This document shows positions 52,112-60,194 of a DNA stretch of 64,000 bases, piece after piece (within the stretch, counting starts at the first letter, position 1; the number at the start of each line of letters is the position of its first letter). The DNA is taken from positions 992,001 through 1,056,000 of the forward strand of contig NZ_CP032698.1 in NCBI RefSeq assembly GCF_003627815.1, read 5' to 3'. The notes beneath the pieces are model-generated. The model searched no databases. It was not told where the DNA came from and saw only the letters and a program-made list of their open reading frames with translations. The position numbers and the translations under genes were made by a program. The stretch is from Streptomyces hundungensis. GTDB lineage: Bacteria; Actinomycetota; Actinomycetes; Streptomycetales; Streptomycetaceae.

Positions 52112-53053
52112 TCAGACCGCGCCGGGAAGCCTGACTTCCAGGACGCCGTTGTCGGTCAGACGGGTTTCGAAGGTGGGCTGGGGTGCCGTGGCCGGGCCGC
52201 CCACGTTCTCGCCGTCGGCCAGGCGGAAGACGCTCCCGTGCCACGGGCACTCGACGCAACCGTCGGCGACCTTGCCCTGGGACAGGGGTCCCGCCATGTG
52301 GCTGCACCGGTCGACCAGTACGCGGAACGCGCCGTCCGCCTCCCGCACCACGAGCAGCGGAACCTCGCCCAGCATCCGCCGGACCCCCTGCCCTTCGGTG
52401 AACTCCGCGGCCCTGCCCACCGGGTGCCAGCCCGGCTCCACCAGGTGGTCGACCGGCTCCGTCTTGTTGGCCCCCACTCCCTGGCGGTAGGCGAGATGAC
52501 CGCCGATCATTCCGCCGACGCTCGCCAGGGTCAGCCCGGCGAACCCGAGCACGCGACCGAGCAACGGCCTGCCCCGGCCCCGTACGACCCAGGAGCCGGC
52601 GTACAGACCGATGGCCACGCCGTTCGACGCCGCGTGCACGACTCCGGTACGCAGCTGGCGTTCGGGCTGCTCCGCCCAGTCCACCCATCCCGCCCAGGTG
52701 GCGGGCAGGGCCGAGACGACACCCATGCCCACCAGGAGGCGCGCGTGGCGCCCGCCGCCGGGCAGCAGGTCCAGCACCGCCGCGGAGGTCCACGCCCCGA
52801 TCGGCACCTGCACCAGCACGGGGTGCAACGGATGCCCGATCGGCCGACCCTGGAGGACGGCACGGTAGGGCCCCAGCGGCAGGGCGCGGACGGCCTTCTG
52901 GAGGGGACCGGTGACCTTGTCCAGTTGCTTGAGCCCGCCCAGCGCGTCGAGCCCCTTGAGCAGGGTCCGGGCCGCGGCATCACACCCTTCCCCCACGCCT
53001 CGTCCCGGGGAGCCCGCCCCGGCCGGCACCGACTTCGCTGACAGGAATCGCAT
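52112..53053 (-). CDS. DUF2231 membrane domain / Rieske [2Fe-2S] fusion protein
   Basis: A 313-residue protein. Residues about 70-190 are a DUF2231-like four-helix membrane domain (GHPLHPVLVQVPIGAWTSAA with its conserved HPLHP). The C-terminal 110 residues are a Rieske domain with cluster ligands in DRCSHMAGPL (Cys-x-His) and CVECPWHGSVF (Cys-x2-His). A membrane-bound electron-transfer role is likely. Start has only a weak GGAT. It is known as a fused form in actinomycetes; partner redox genes are not adjacent. Confidence 0.9.
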   Translation of the reverse strand: MRFLSAKSVPAGAGSPGRGVGEGCDAAARTLLKGLDALGGLKQLDKVTGPLQKAVRALPLGPYRAVLQGRPIGHPLHPVLVQVPIGAWTSAAVLDLLPGGGRHARLLVGMGVVSALPATWAGWVDWAEQPERQLRTGVVHAASNGVAIGLYAGSWVVRGRGRPLLGRVLGFAGLTLASVGGMIGGHLAYRQGVGANKTEPVDHLVEPGWHPVGRAAEFTEGQGVRRMLGEVPLLVVREADGAFRVLVDRCSHMAGPLSQGKVADGCVECPWHGSVFRLADGENVGGPATAPQPTFETRLTDNGVLEVRLPGAV

Positions 53054-53219
53054 GGGATCCGGTTAACCCCTGCGGCCCGACCCCAAACGGCCCGGGCGCC
53101 GCTTGTACCCGTACACGAGCCGCGTCGGCGCACCGGCCCCCGCCCGGTGGTGGGTTCACCGAGGAGCTGGTACGCGGCGGCCGGCCCAGAGGCGGGCCGA
53201 CCTTTGATTGACTCGGGGC

Positions 53220-53822
53220 ATGAGCGATCTCTTCATCAAGATCTGCGGCCTGCGGGCCGCGCGGGACGTCGACACCTGCGTCGAGGCCGGAGCGGACGCG
53301 ATCGGCTTCGTCTTCGCGCCCAGCGCGCGAACGGTGGACGCCGCCACGGCGCGGCGGCTGGCGGGCCGGGTGCCGGACCACGTCCTGACCGTAGGCGTCT
53401 TTCGCGGCCAGCCGCTGACCGAGGTGCGCAGGCTCACGGAGGAGTGCGGCATCGGCGCGGTTCAGCTGCACGGGGACGAAGGGCCGGAGTACTACGAGGC
53501 GCTGCGGGGCCCGGGCCGTACGCTGATCCGAGCCACATCCCAACCCCGCGTCGTTCCTGGGGAGTTGGGCGAGGACCTGCTGCTCCTGGACGCGCCGGAG
53601 CCCGGCTCGGGCAAGCCGTGGAACTGGGCCTCCCCCGACTTCGCCGCACCGACCGGCCGCTGGCTCCTCGCGGGCGGTCTGCACCCCGGCAACGTCCGGC
53701 ACGCGATCGAGACCACCGGGGCCTGGGGAGTGGACGTCTCCAGTGGCGTGGAGAGCGAACGCGGCGTCAAATCGGGCGACTTGATCCGTGCGTTCATCGA
53801 GGCGGCCCGCCCACGCCGATAG
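53220..53822 (+). CDS. trpF: Phosphoribosylanthranilate isomerase (TrpF)
   Basis: A 200-residue TIM-barrel protein starting MSDLFIKICGLRAARDV. KICGL holds the catalytic Cys, LLLDAPEPGSGKPWNW the catalytic Asp, and LLAGGLHPGNV plus GVDVSSGVES the phosphate-binding loops, all TrpF hallmarks. It converts phosphoribosylanthranilate to CdRP in tryptophan synthesis. Streptomyces normally use the dual HisA/TrpF enzyme PriA, so a separate trpF away from other trp genes is unusual; no trp neighbours are present. A start four codons earlier (TTG) is possible. Confidence 0.9.
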   Translation: MSDLFIKICGLRAARDVDTCVEAGADAIGFVFAPSARTVDAATARRLAGRVPDHVLTVGVFRGQPLTEVRRLTEECGIGAVQLHGDEGPEYYEALRGPGRTLIRATSQPRVVPGELGEDLLLLDAPEPGSGKPWNWASPDFAAPTGRWLLAGGLHPGNVRHAIETTGAWGVDVSSGVESERGVKSGDLIRAFIEAARPRR

Positions 53823-53913
53823 CCGCACCGGGACACGACCTGCCGCCCGGCCCGCGAGCACCGGCATGAGGTGCCGCAACTGCCGTGCCCGCCAAGCGTG
53901 TTGACCCGTACGT

Positions 53914-54654
53914 CTACGACGGGGGCGGCGCCGGCGTGAGGTCGCAGACCACGCCGAAGTGGTCGGAGGGCCACAGTGGCCGACGGCGTGTGCGGCCGGG
54001 CGCGGTGAACGCCAACTCCGCGCGTGCCGCTCGGAGTCGGCCGTTCGTGAGGACGAAATCGATGCGCCGCGCCGGTTCACGGGCCCTGCGCGCGAATGCG
54101 TTGTCGGGCGTGAACGTGTGGCCCGGGCCCTGGCCCCCGTCCGCCCACGCGTCCCGCATCCGGCTGGTCAGCCACCGTATCTCCTCGGTGTCCGGGGCCG
54201 CGTTCAGGTCGGCCGAGATCACCACCCCCCGGTCGGCGTGCCGGTCCGCGAGCTCCGCGAGGAACCGGACCTGTTGGTGTCTGATGTGCGCGTGCTCCCA
54301 CTCCCAGGTCAGATGGGTGACGAGCACGGTCGTCGAGCCCACCTCGGCGCACAGCACGGACCGGGGCTCGACGCCCGGCGTCGGCAGCGCAAGCACCTCG
54401 TACCGCTCGACGGGCACCCGGGTGAGCAGCGCGTTGCCCTGGCTGAACCCCGCGCGCGCCACGGCCCGGGCATACGTCACGTGGTACCCCAGGTCGTCGG
54501 CGATCTGCTCCGCCTGGCATCTCGACCCCCGCCGCCACACCTCTTGCAGCCCGACGACATCAGGGGCGAGGCGGACGAGCTCGGCCCTGATCAGGGGCAG
54601 TCGCCGACGCCAGGCCGAGCCCCGGCCCCAGATGTTGAGCGTGGCAGCACGCAC
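53914..54654 (-). CDS. Endonuclease/exonuclease/phosphatase family protein
   Basis: A 246-residue protein starting at GTG with GGGGAGG eight bases upstream. EEP motifs: RAATLNIWGRG, DVVGLQEVWRRG (catalytic Glu), VLVTHLTWEWEHAHIRHQQV, VVISADLNAAPDTEEI and WPSDHFGVVCDL. The loop EWEHAHIRHQQ and RRIDFVLTNG suggest a phosphodiesterase of the sphingomyelinase/endonuclease type. No signal peptide. It lies downstream of the ScbR-like gene on the same strand, 85 bp away. Confidence 0.87.
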   Translation of the reverse strand: MRAATLNIWGRGSAWRRRLPLIRAELVRLAPDVVGLQEVWRRGSRCQAEQIADDLGYHVTYARAVARAGFSQGNALLTRVPVERYEVLALPTPGVEPRSVLCAEVGSTTVLVTHLTWEWEHAHIRHQQVRFLAELADRHADRGVVISADLNAAPDTEEIRWLTSRMRDAWADGGQGPGHTFTPDNAFARRAREPARRIDFVLTNGRLRAARAELAFTAPGRTRRRPLWPSDHFGVVCDLTPAPPPS

Positions 54655-54739
54655 CGTATCCACCTCCCCACCGTACCCAGCGGGCCCCCCGTGCCCCGAG
54701 GTCTCCGGGACGCCCACCCGTCCCGTGCGGTGTTCAAGA

Positions 54740-55363
54740 TCAGCGGCGGCTGGGCAACCGGGCGGTCTCGGGTGTCGGGGTGTGTCGTGGGGTGGACTTG
54801 CGGGAGGGCAGCGTCAGTTGCCACAAGCCGGCCAAGGCGTGACAGGACAAGGGACGGTGGGCTTTGCGGCTGAGGAGTTCCATGCCGAGCGTGGCGGCGA
54901 AGTACGCGTCGGCGAGGTCGGTGACGTCGAGGTCCGCGTCGAGCAGGTCCTGGTGGGCCGCCTCCTTCAGGAGGTGGCCCACACAGGCGCGCCACTCGTC
55001 CTGGAGCCGTCCCGGCGAGCCCGGTTCGCTCTGGCTGTTGAGGTGGAATCCGGCCCTGGACACGACGTCGGTACGTATCTGCACGGCCAGGGCGTTCGAG
55101 ATCGCGGTCAGCTTCTGCAAGGCGTCCATGCCCGGTCGTTCGGCCTGTCGGGCCGCCCAGTGCAGGCTCGCCCGCCCCGCGGCCTCCACCTCTTCGAAGA
55201 GGTGCGCCTTGGACGCGAAGTGGAAGTGCAGCGCCCCCACACTCATTCCGGCGACGGCACTGATCTCCCGTAAGGACGCCTGGGCATAGCCCCGTTCCTC
55301 GAAGACCCGTGCTGCGGCACGAATCAGCGTGTGGCGGGTCTGGACGGCACGCTCCTGCTTCAC
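54740..55363 (-). CDS. ScbR-like gamma-butyrolactone-receptor-type TetR regulator
   Basis: A 207-residue protein starting at GTG after GGGAG. The N-terminus VKQERAVQTRHTLIRAAARV and the recognition helix SVGALHFHFASKAHLFEEV carry the KQERA...RT and GALHFHFASK patterns of the ScbR/ArpA autoregulator-receptor family. The C-terminal ligand domain contains a Trp (GLWQL) and ends in a basic tail. A TTA codon at 55271-55273 (codon 31, in the SLREI segment) makes it a bldA target. It sits directly downstream of the lanM gene and may control it. Whether it binds a butyrolactone or is a pseudo-receptor is unknown. Confidence 0.8.
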   Translation of the reverse strand: MKQERAVQTRHTLIRAAARVFEERGYAQASLREISAVAGMSVGALHFHFASKAHLFEEVEAAGRASLHWAARQAERPGMDALQKLTAISNALAVQIRTDVVSRAGFHLNSQSEPGSPGRLQDEWRACVGHLLKEAAHQDLLDADLDVTDLADAYFAATLGMELLSRKAHRPLSCHALAGLWQLTLPSRKSTPRHTPTPETARLPSRR

Positions 55364-55581
55364 GTACGACTCCCTCGGCTCTGTCACACCGCGGGTGGGA
55401 GCGCGCTCGGGTCGCCCTCACCCTTTCTCCCGGACAGCGTTCTTGGCCCCGTTCGTGTCACACCACCGGACGGGCTCCGCTTCATCTGGGAGGGTGCCGA
55501 AGATATTCCGGGCCGCACGGGGCCGCCGACGGGCCGAGTGGAGGCACCCGTCGTGCCGGAGGTCCGCGACACGGGGAGGCG

Positions 55582-58413
55582 TCAGTCGAGGAGGAGGGGG
55601 TTGGGAAGGTCGGCGGCGGGGTGCATGCGAAGGAGGGTGTGGAGGACTCCGGCGAGGCCGGACATGAGGCTCGGCGAGAACGCCTCGCGGGCCAGGCCGC
55701 CGACCGGGCCACGCTGTTCGAGGCCGGTGAGGATCTCACCGTCCAGTTGGGCGCGGTCGCCGTGTCCCATGGAGGTCAGGAACTCCCAGAGCCCCAGGTC
55801 GCCGTGGCACAGGGTGTGGCTCCAGCCGAAGCCTTCGGCGGCGCAGGCGGTGGCCGCGCGTCGGGCCATGTCGAGGTGGCCGGGGTCACCGGTGCGGCGG
55901 TGGAGGTCCAGCATCCCGATGCCGACGCCGGCGCTGCCGTGGCACCAGCTGGTGAAGAAGTCCTCCTCCGCGCCGACGCGGACGTCGAGCCAGTTGCCGT
56001 CCCCGGGACGGTAGAGCGACTCCTGGTAGGCGAAGGCCTGTGCGGCGAGGCGGCTCCAGTCGCGGCGTTCGGCCCCGGTGCCCGCGTCCGTGAGGGCGAG
56101 CCGGGCCAGCGCCCAGCCGATGCCGGTGGCGCCGTGCGCGAAGCCCCCGATGCCCTCGGGGTTGAGACGAGTGGGCCAACGCGCGCCCGCCGCGTCGATC
56201 ACGGCAAGGCCGGTTAGCCGCCGCCCGACGTGTGCCGCCGCGTCCAGCCAGTCGGCCTTCCCGGTCGCGGCGGCCAGGTCGAGCAGCGGGACGATCGCCC
56301 CGGCCGCGCCGTTGAGGAGGTCCACCTCGATGTCGTCGTCGATCAGCGGGCCTTCGGTGAGCAGCGAGGCCCGCTCGGCGGCCCGCTCCAGCAGCCGGTC
56401 CTCGCCCAGGACGCGGTGCAGCGCCAGCCACGTCCACACCTGTGAGGCGGCGCCGCTGAACGCCCCGGCCGACGGGGTCGGCGTCTTGTCCTCGGTGGCG
56501 AGCAGCACCCTGAGTGCGCCCTCGAACACCTCGGCCACGCCCGGCACTTCGTCGGCCCGGCCCGCCCGCACCTCGCTCGCGTACTCGGCCAGCGTGAGCG
56601 CCACTCCGCCCTGCCCGGTGTAGAGATCGGCGGGCAGCACCCTGATCGACCACCCGGCGGGGGTGAAGACGGGGCTGATCCAGGTGACCGTGCCGTCCTG
56701 CCCACGCACCGCCCCGTCGCACAACCGCCGTACCATCTGGGCGGCCAGCGCGCGGCGCCGGCGCTCGCGGTCGCGGGCGTGCGGTTCGCGCGTGGTGGCC
56801 TGTACCCGCGGGGGCAGCGAGCGCTCGTTCAGGTACGCGCCGACCAGCGCGTCCTGGATCACCGACTCCTCGAAGGCGAGGTCGGCGGTACGCCAGTCCT
56901 CGACGGTGGCGCGCACGGCGGAGGTGTCCACGGTGAAGCCGCACATCGGCACGTCGCCGAGCAGCAGATCCGCGATCTCGGCGTCGATGGGTGCGCGGTC
57001 GGTCGGCGCGCCGGGCAACACGTCGGCGTTGCGGCGCAGGATGTCGCGGGCGCGCTCGACAGCCGCCGCCTCGTCGTACAGCGAGGCCGGGTGCCACAGC
57101 ATCCGGCCGATGTCGACATAGGCCTGGGTGGGCCGCAGGATCCGCCGGGCCCGGACGCCCTCGAAGCGGCGCAGCAGCCGGTACGGGTCGACTCCGGGGC
57201 GCCGCAGGTGCGCGGTCATTTCACGGAACCCGGCCAGCACCCGGTCCCAGTACGTGGCGAGGACGGGTGTGGCGGCCGGATGGTTGCCCGCGACGGGCAT
57301 GGCCACCAGGCCCACCTCGAAGCGCGCCGCGCCGGTACCGCCGTCGGCGATCACCGGGTGCGGGATCAGCGGCTGTTGACCGGGCAGCGCGCCGATCCCG
57401 GAGATGTCGACGCCGCCTAGGGCGAAGCCGGTGCCGCGTACGGGCAGCAGTCCGGTGCGCAGCACGGTGCGGCGGATGGCCGTGGCGGCCACGTCCACCG
57501 CGTCGCCCCGGCCGCTGGGCGGGAAGGGCGCCGGGGCGTCGAAGAGCGTCTCGGCATCCACGATCACCGGTACGGGCCCCGCGGCGATCATGTTCTCGGC
57601 GTGCATGTCCGTGCCGCCGGTGAACCGCAGCACGGCCAGCCAGTGCCCGATGTTCCGGTAGAACACGCCGAGTTCGGCCTCGTCGGCGCAGTAGCGGTGG
57701 CCGATGAACTCGGCCCAGCCGTAGCCGTCACGAGGCAGTGTCCTCGGCACACGTATGCGCTGGTCCGGCGCCGGGGCCTCGGGGAGGTCGGCGAACAGGT
57801 CGTCCAGGAGCGCGCCGAGGGCCACGTCGGCCTCCGACGGCCTGGGCTTGTACATCACGGTCCCGCAGGCGAAGTCGGCCCGGGTGACGGTGAGTCCGCC
57901 GCGATGGGAGTCGCCGGCCCCGAACTCGACGGCCCGCAACTCGCCGGCGGGCGCGCCGAGCAGCGGGCTCAGCAGCGCCCGGTCCGCGCCGAGGCGTTCC
58001 GCGAAACCCGCCACGGCCGCCACCGAGAGCCGCGCCACCTCCGCGACGCGGTAGTTCAACGTCGGGTACCGGTCGGCGAGCTGGGCGAGGTAGCCCTCCT
58101 CGCAGGCCCGCTCGATGAACGCGTCCCACGTCGCCGTGGAGTCCCGGGCGGCGGAGGCATCCTGCTCACCACCGTCGGCCAGGCGCAGGGCGTGCAGTTC
58201 GATCAGGAACAGGCGGGACAGCTTCGCGTGCAGCGACCGGAGCAGCGCCTGGTGGCCGGCGTCCAGGAGTACGTCCCGTTCGTGCCGCCCCAGCGATCCC
58301 AGCGCATCGAGCCGCCGGGCCAGTTCGTCCCGCCAGGGGCGGGCGATGGTGCCTACGGGCCGGGCGAAGTGTTCGGTCTCGTCCGACGTCCCCGGCATGG
58401 ATCCGCTCGCCAT
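55582..58413 (-). CDS. Class II lanthipeptide synthetase LanM
   Basis: A 943-residue protein. The N-terminal half is the DUF4135 dehydratase domain, with a kinase-like core (GGLTVTRADFACGTVMYKPR, GGTDMHAENMIA, VIVDAETLFDAP). The C-terminal third is a LanC-like cyclase with the zinc ligands in FTSWCHGSAGVG (Cys) and HTLCHGDLG (Cys-His), and the glycine-rich YTGQGGVAL. Both active centres look intact. It would dehydrate Ser/Thr and form thioether rings in the 66-residue precursor encoded just upstream. The start ATG 58413 has GGGGA upstream. No lanT transporter or protease follows; the next minus-strand genes are an ScbR-like regulator and an EEP hydrolase. Confidence 0.94.
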   Translation of the reverse strand: MASGSMPGTSDETEHFARPVGTIARPWRDELARRLDALGSLGRHERDVLLDAGHQALLRSLHAKLSRLFLIELHALRLADGGEQDASAARDSTATWDAFIERACEEGYLAQLADRYPTLNYRVAEVARLSVAAVAGFAERLGADRALLSPLLGAPAGELRAVEFGAGDSHRGGLTVTRADFACGTVMYKPRPSEADVALGALLDDLFADLPEAPAPDQRIRVPRTLPRDGYGWAEFIGHRYCADEAELGVFYRNIGHWLAVLRFTGGTDMHAENMIAAGPVPVIVDAETLFDAPAPFPPSGRGDAVDVAATAIRRTVLRTGLLPVRGTGFALGGVDISGIGALPGQQPLIPHPVIADGGTGAARFEVGLVAMPVAGNHPAATPVLATYWDRVLAGFREMTAHLRRPGVDPYRLLRRFEGVRARRILRPTQAYVDIGRMLWHPASLYDEAAAVERARDILRRNADVLPGAPTDRAPIDAEIADLLLGDVPMCGFTVDTSAVRATVEDWRTADLAFEESVIQDALVGAYLNERSLPPRVQATTREPHARDRERRRRALAAQMVRRLCDGAVRGQDGTVTWISPVFTPAGWSIRVLPADLYTGQGGVALTLAEYASEVRAGRADEVPGVAEVFEGALRVLLATEDKTPTPSAGAFSGAASQVWTWLALHRVLGEDRLLERAAERASLLTEGPLIDDDIEVDLLNGAAGAIVPLLDLAAATGKADWLDAAAHVGRRLTGLAVIDAAGARWPTRLNPEGIGGFAHGATGIGWALARLALTDAGTGAERRDWSRLAAQAFAYQESLYRPGDGNWLDVRVGAEEDFFTSWCHGSAGVGIGMLDLHRRTGDPGHLDMARRAATACAAEGFGWSHTLCHGDLGLWEFLTSMGHGDRAQLDGEILTGLEQRGPVGGLAREAFSPSLMSGLAGVLHTLLRMHPAADLPNPLLLD

Positions 58414-58494
58414 CAACCGTCCCCGTTCCACCGCGAGTTCGCGCCCTGCGGGGCGCCCTGAAGGAGCCCGCGACGCGGGCGTCGGTCATGCGAC

Positions 58495-58529
58495 GGGCCC
58501 CTCGCGGGACGTCGTTCCACGAAGGGCCC
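58495..58529 (-). terminator. Hairpin between the precursor and lanM genes
   Basis: GGGCCCCTCG (58495-58504) and CGAAGGGCCC (58520-58529) pair over 10 bp with one mismatch and a 15-base loop, starting 18 bp after the precursor stop. Partial read-through is a common way to make precursor in excess of its synthetase. Confidence 0.55.
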
Positions 58530-58547
58530 TTTGGTCGGCTGCGACGA

Positions 58548-58748
58548 TCAGCAGCACCAACTCCCGCGCGACCCGCTCGGGCTGGAACAGAAGCCGTAGA
58601 GGGAATCGCTCGGGTCGGTGAGCGCCGCCTCGGCGGCGGTCCCCCCTACATAGAGCGGACCGGCCGGGTTGAGCTGGCCGTACGCGCTCTCGGCGCCCGA
58701 CAGCCAGGCGTGGAGCACCGTGCTTGCGAAAACACCGTTCTGCGACAT
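58548..58748 (-). CDS. Lanthipeptide precursor peptide (LanA-type)
   Basis: A 66-residue peptide with GGAGG six bases before the ATG, on the same strand and 134 bp upstream of lanM. The leader starts MSQNGVFASTVLHAWLSGAE and ends at a double glycine (residues 35-36, in LYVGG). The predicted core TAAEAALTDPSDSL continues YGFCSSPSGSRGSWCC and has three Cys (54, 65, 66) plus seven Ser and two Thr, so thioether rings are possible; it ends in WCC. The gene lies inside a longer open frame, which I reject as upstream leader. Core sequence does not match a lantibiotic I know. Confidence 0.85.
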   Translation of the reverse strand: MSQNGVFASTVLHAWLSGAESAYGQLNPAGPLYVGGTAAEAALTDPSDSLYGFCSSPSGSRGSWCC

Positions 58749-58940
58749 CGGCGGCCTCCGAACAGAGGGATGGGGCGAACAGCCCAGGCCTGAGTATGGC
58801 GATGCCTGAACACCCGTCAGACGCACAATCCGGCCAAATTCGTTTTCAGCCGAAGACCGCCCAGCGGACGGGTGGGCGAGCGCGCCTGCATCGGTCGCAC
58901 GCCAGACAGCCATCACGCAGCCGTCACGCACGCATGAATA

Positions 58941-58998
58941 GCGTGCGCAACGCACGCATCCGGTGCTACCGTAAAAGCGAAGCGTGCGCAACGCACGC
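58941..58998. promoter_or_regulatory. Twin GCGTGCG-caa-CGCACGC operators
   Basis: Two 17-bp copies of GCGTGCG-CAA-CGCACGC (58941-58957 and 58982-58998) are 41 bp apart within identical AGCGTGCGCAACGCACGCAT contexts; a half-site ACGCACGCAT lies at 58926-58935. They sit between the divergent SnoaL-like gene (45 bp away) and the lanthipeptide precursor (about 190 bp away). The second copy is inside a longer dyad AAGCGAAGCG/CGCTTTCGCTT. A single regulator probably controls the SnoaL-like promoter and perhaps the precursor. Confidence 0.7.
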
Positions 58999-59042
58999 AT
59001 CGCTTTCGCTTCTCACGCCCATCGACCACCGAAGGACTCGCC

Positions 59043-59435
59043 ATGACGCGCACCGGCATCGAAGCCGCCCTCAACGACCTGCTGTTCAACCGTGACATCA
59101 CGCTCGATGAGGCGGCCGACCGTCACTTCACGCCCGACTACCGCCAGCGCACGGACGACGAGTGGGCCGACCGCGGCGCGTTCCTCGACCACATCGGCCA
59201 CCTCCGCGGCATCATCGCCGGCGGTCACGTGGACGTACACGAGGAGCTGTACGACGGCGACAAGTACGCCGACCGGCACACCTGCCACGTCACCAAGGTC
59301 GACGGCACCACCGTCGCCATGGAGGTCTACGTCTTCGCCGACCTCGCCGCAGACGGCCGCTTTCGCCGCATCGAGGAAACCACCCTCATGCTCCAGGGCA
59401 CCGACGCCGACCGCGATCTCGGCAGCGCCCGCTGA
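59043..59435 (+). CDS. SnoaL-like / NTF2-fold protein
   Basis: A 130-residue protein with GAAGGA six bases upstream. The NTF2-like pattern is seen in LNDLLFNRDITLDEAADRHF, then YRQRTDDEWADRGAFLDHIG, HVDVHEELYDGDKYADRHTC and RFRRIEETTLML. SnoaL-like proteins include cyclases, isomerases and ligand binders; many act alone. It is divergent from the lanthipeptide genes and shares their intergenic operators. No further function can be assigned. Confidence 0.8.
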   Translation: MTRTGIEAALNDLLFNRDITLDEAADRHFTPDYRQRTDDEWADRGAFLDHIGHLRGIIAGGHVDVHEELYDGDKYADRHTCHVTKVDGTTVAMEVYVFADLAADGRFRRIEETTLMLQGTDADRDLGSAR

Positions 59436-59474
59436 CCATCCGGCTCCCCCGGGGCCGGACGCGCCGCTCAGCCG

Positions 59475-60194
59475 TCAGTACGACTGGTGCGTCAGCCAGA
59501 ACGACCAGGCGCCGCAGGGGCTTCCATAGCGCCCGTTCATGTAGTTGAGGCCCCACTTGATCTGCGTGGCCGGGTTGGTCTGCCAGTCGGAGCCCGCGGA
59601 GCTCATCTTGGAACCGGGCAGCGCCTGAACGAGCCCGTAGGCGGCGCCGTTGGAGGCCGTGTAGTTCCAGCTGGACTCTTTGTTCACGATGTTGCTGAAG
59701 CACTGGAACTGATCGGCGGGGATGATCTGGCGGGCGATCGCCTGGACGTCGGAGACCGAGTAGGAGCTCTGCACCTGGAAGGTGCTTCGGCTCGACGCAC
59801 GGCTGGCGGACTGGGTCTCCAGGTCGCGAGCCTTCGCTTCCTTGTCCGCCTTGTCCGCCTTGTCCTTGTCGGCCTTGCCCTTGACGGCGGCGTCCTTCTT
59901 GGCCCTGGCGTCCTGGGCGGCCTTGAGGCGCGCCGCCTCTTCGGCCGCCTTCTTCGCCGCGGCACTGGCCTGCGCCGACTGGGCGTCCGCCTGCTGGGCC
60001 AGGGACGCGGTCTGCACCTGGGCCTGCTGGCCGGCGGGTATGTCGGCGAGCAGCGTCGAATCGGAGGCCGTGGCCTCGACGTTGTCGTTCGAAGCGACCG
60101 CAGCGCCGCCCCCGGCGACGCCGACGACGGCGCCCACAGTGGTGACCGCGGTGGCGGACGCCACCGCGAATCCCCGTGCCGATATCCGACTCAC
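59475..60194 (-). CDS. Secreted SLT/aggregation-promoting-factor-type lysozyme-like protein
   Basis: A 239-residue preprotein starting at GTG (RISARGFAVASATAVTTVGA signal). A long helical linker rich in Ala/Lys/Asp (about 70-140, KADKDKADKADKEAK) looks like a coiled coil. The C-terminal 90 residues are the SLT/APF-type domain: FSNIVNKESSWNYTASNGAA with the catalytic Glu, YGLVQALPGSKM and QIKWGLNYMNGRYGSPCGAW, ending SFWLTHQSY. Peptidoglycan cleavage during growth or germination is expected. AAGGAAA is the ribosome site. The upstream leader is long and carries a strong inverted repeat. Confidence 0.88.
   Translation of the reverse strand: MSRISARGFAVASATAVTTVGAVVGVAGGGAAVASNDNVEATASDSTLLADIPAGQQAQVQTASLAQQADAQSAQASAAAKKAAEEAARLKAAQDARAKKDAAVKGKADKDKADKADKEAKARDLETQSASRASSRSTFQVQSSYSVSDVQAIARQIIPADQFQCFSNIVNKESSWNYTASNGAAYGLVQALPGSKMSSAGSDWQTNPATQIKWGLNYMNGRYGSPCGAWSFWLTHQSY

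Noticed and set aside
58548..59000. A 150-residue protein containing the lanthipeptide precursor
   Set aside because: The upstream part crosses the twin palindromes and lacks a ribosome site; the internal ATG has GGAGG at ideal spacing.
54740..59435. A full lanthipeptide cluster with transporter and protease
   Set aside because: Every gene around lanA/lanM was checked and none has ABC-transporter, peptidase C39 or S8 motifs. Export must rely on genes outside the window or the locus is minimal.
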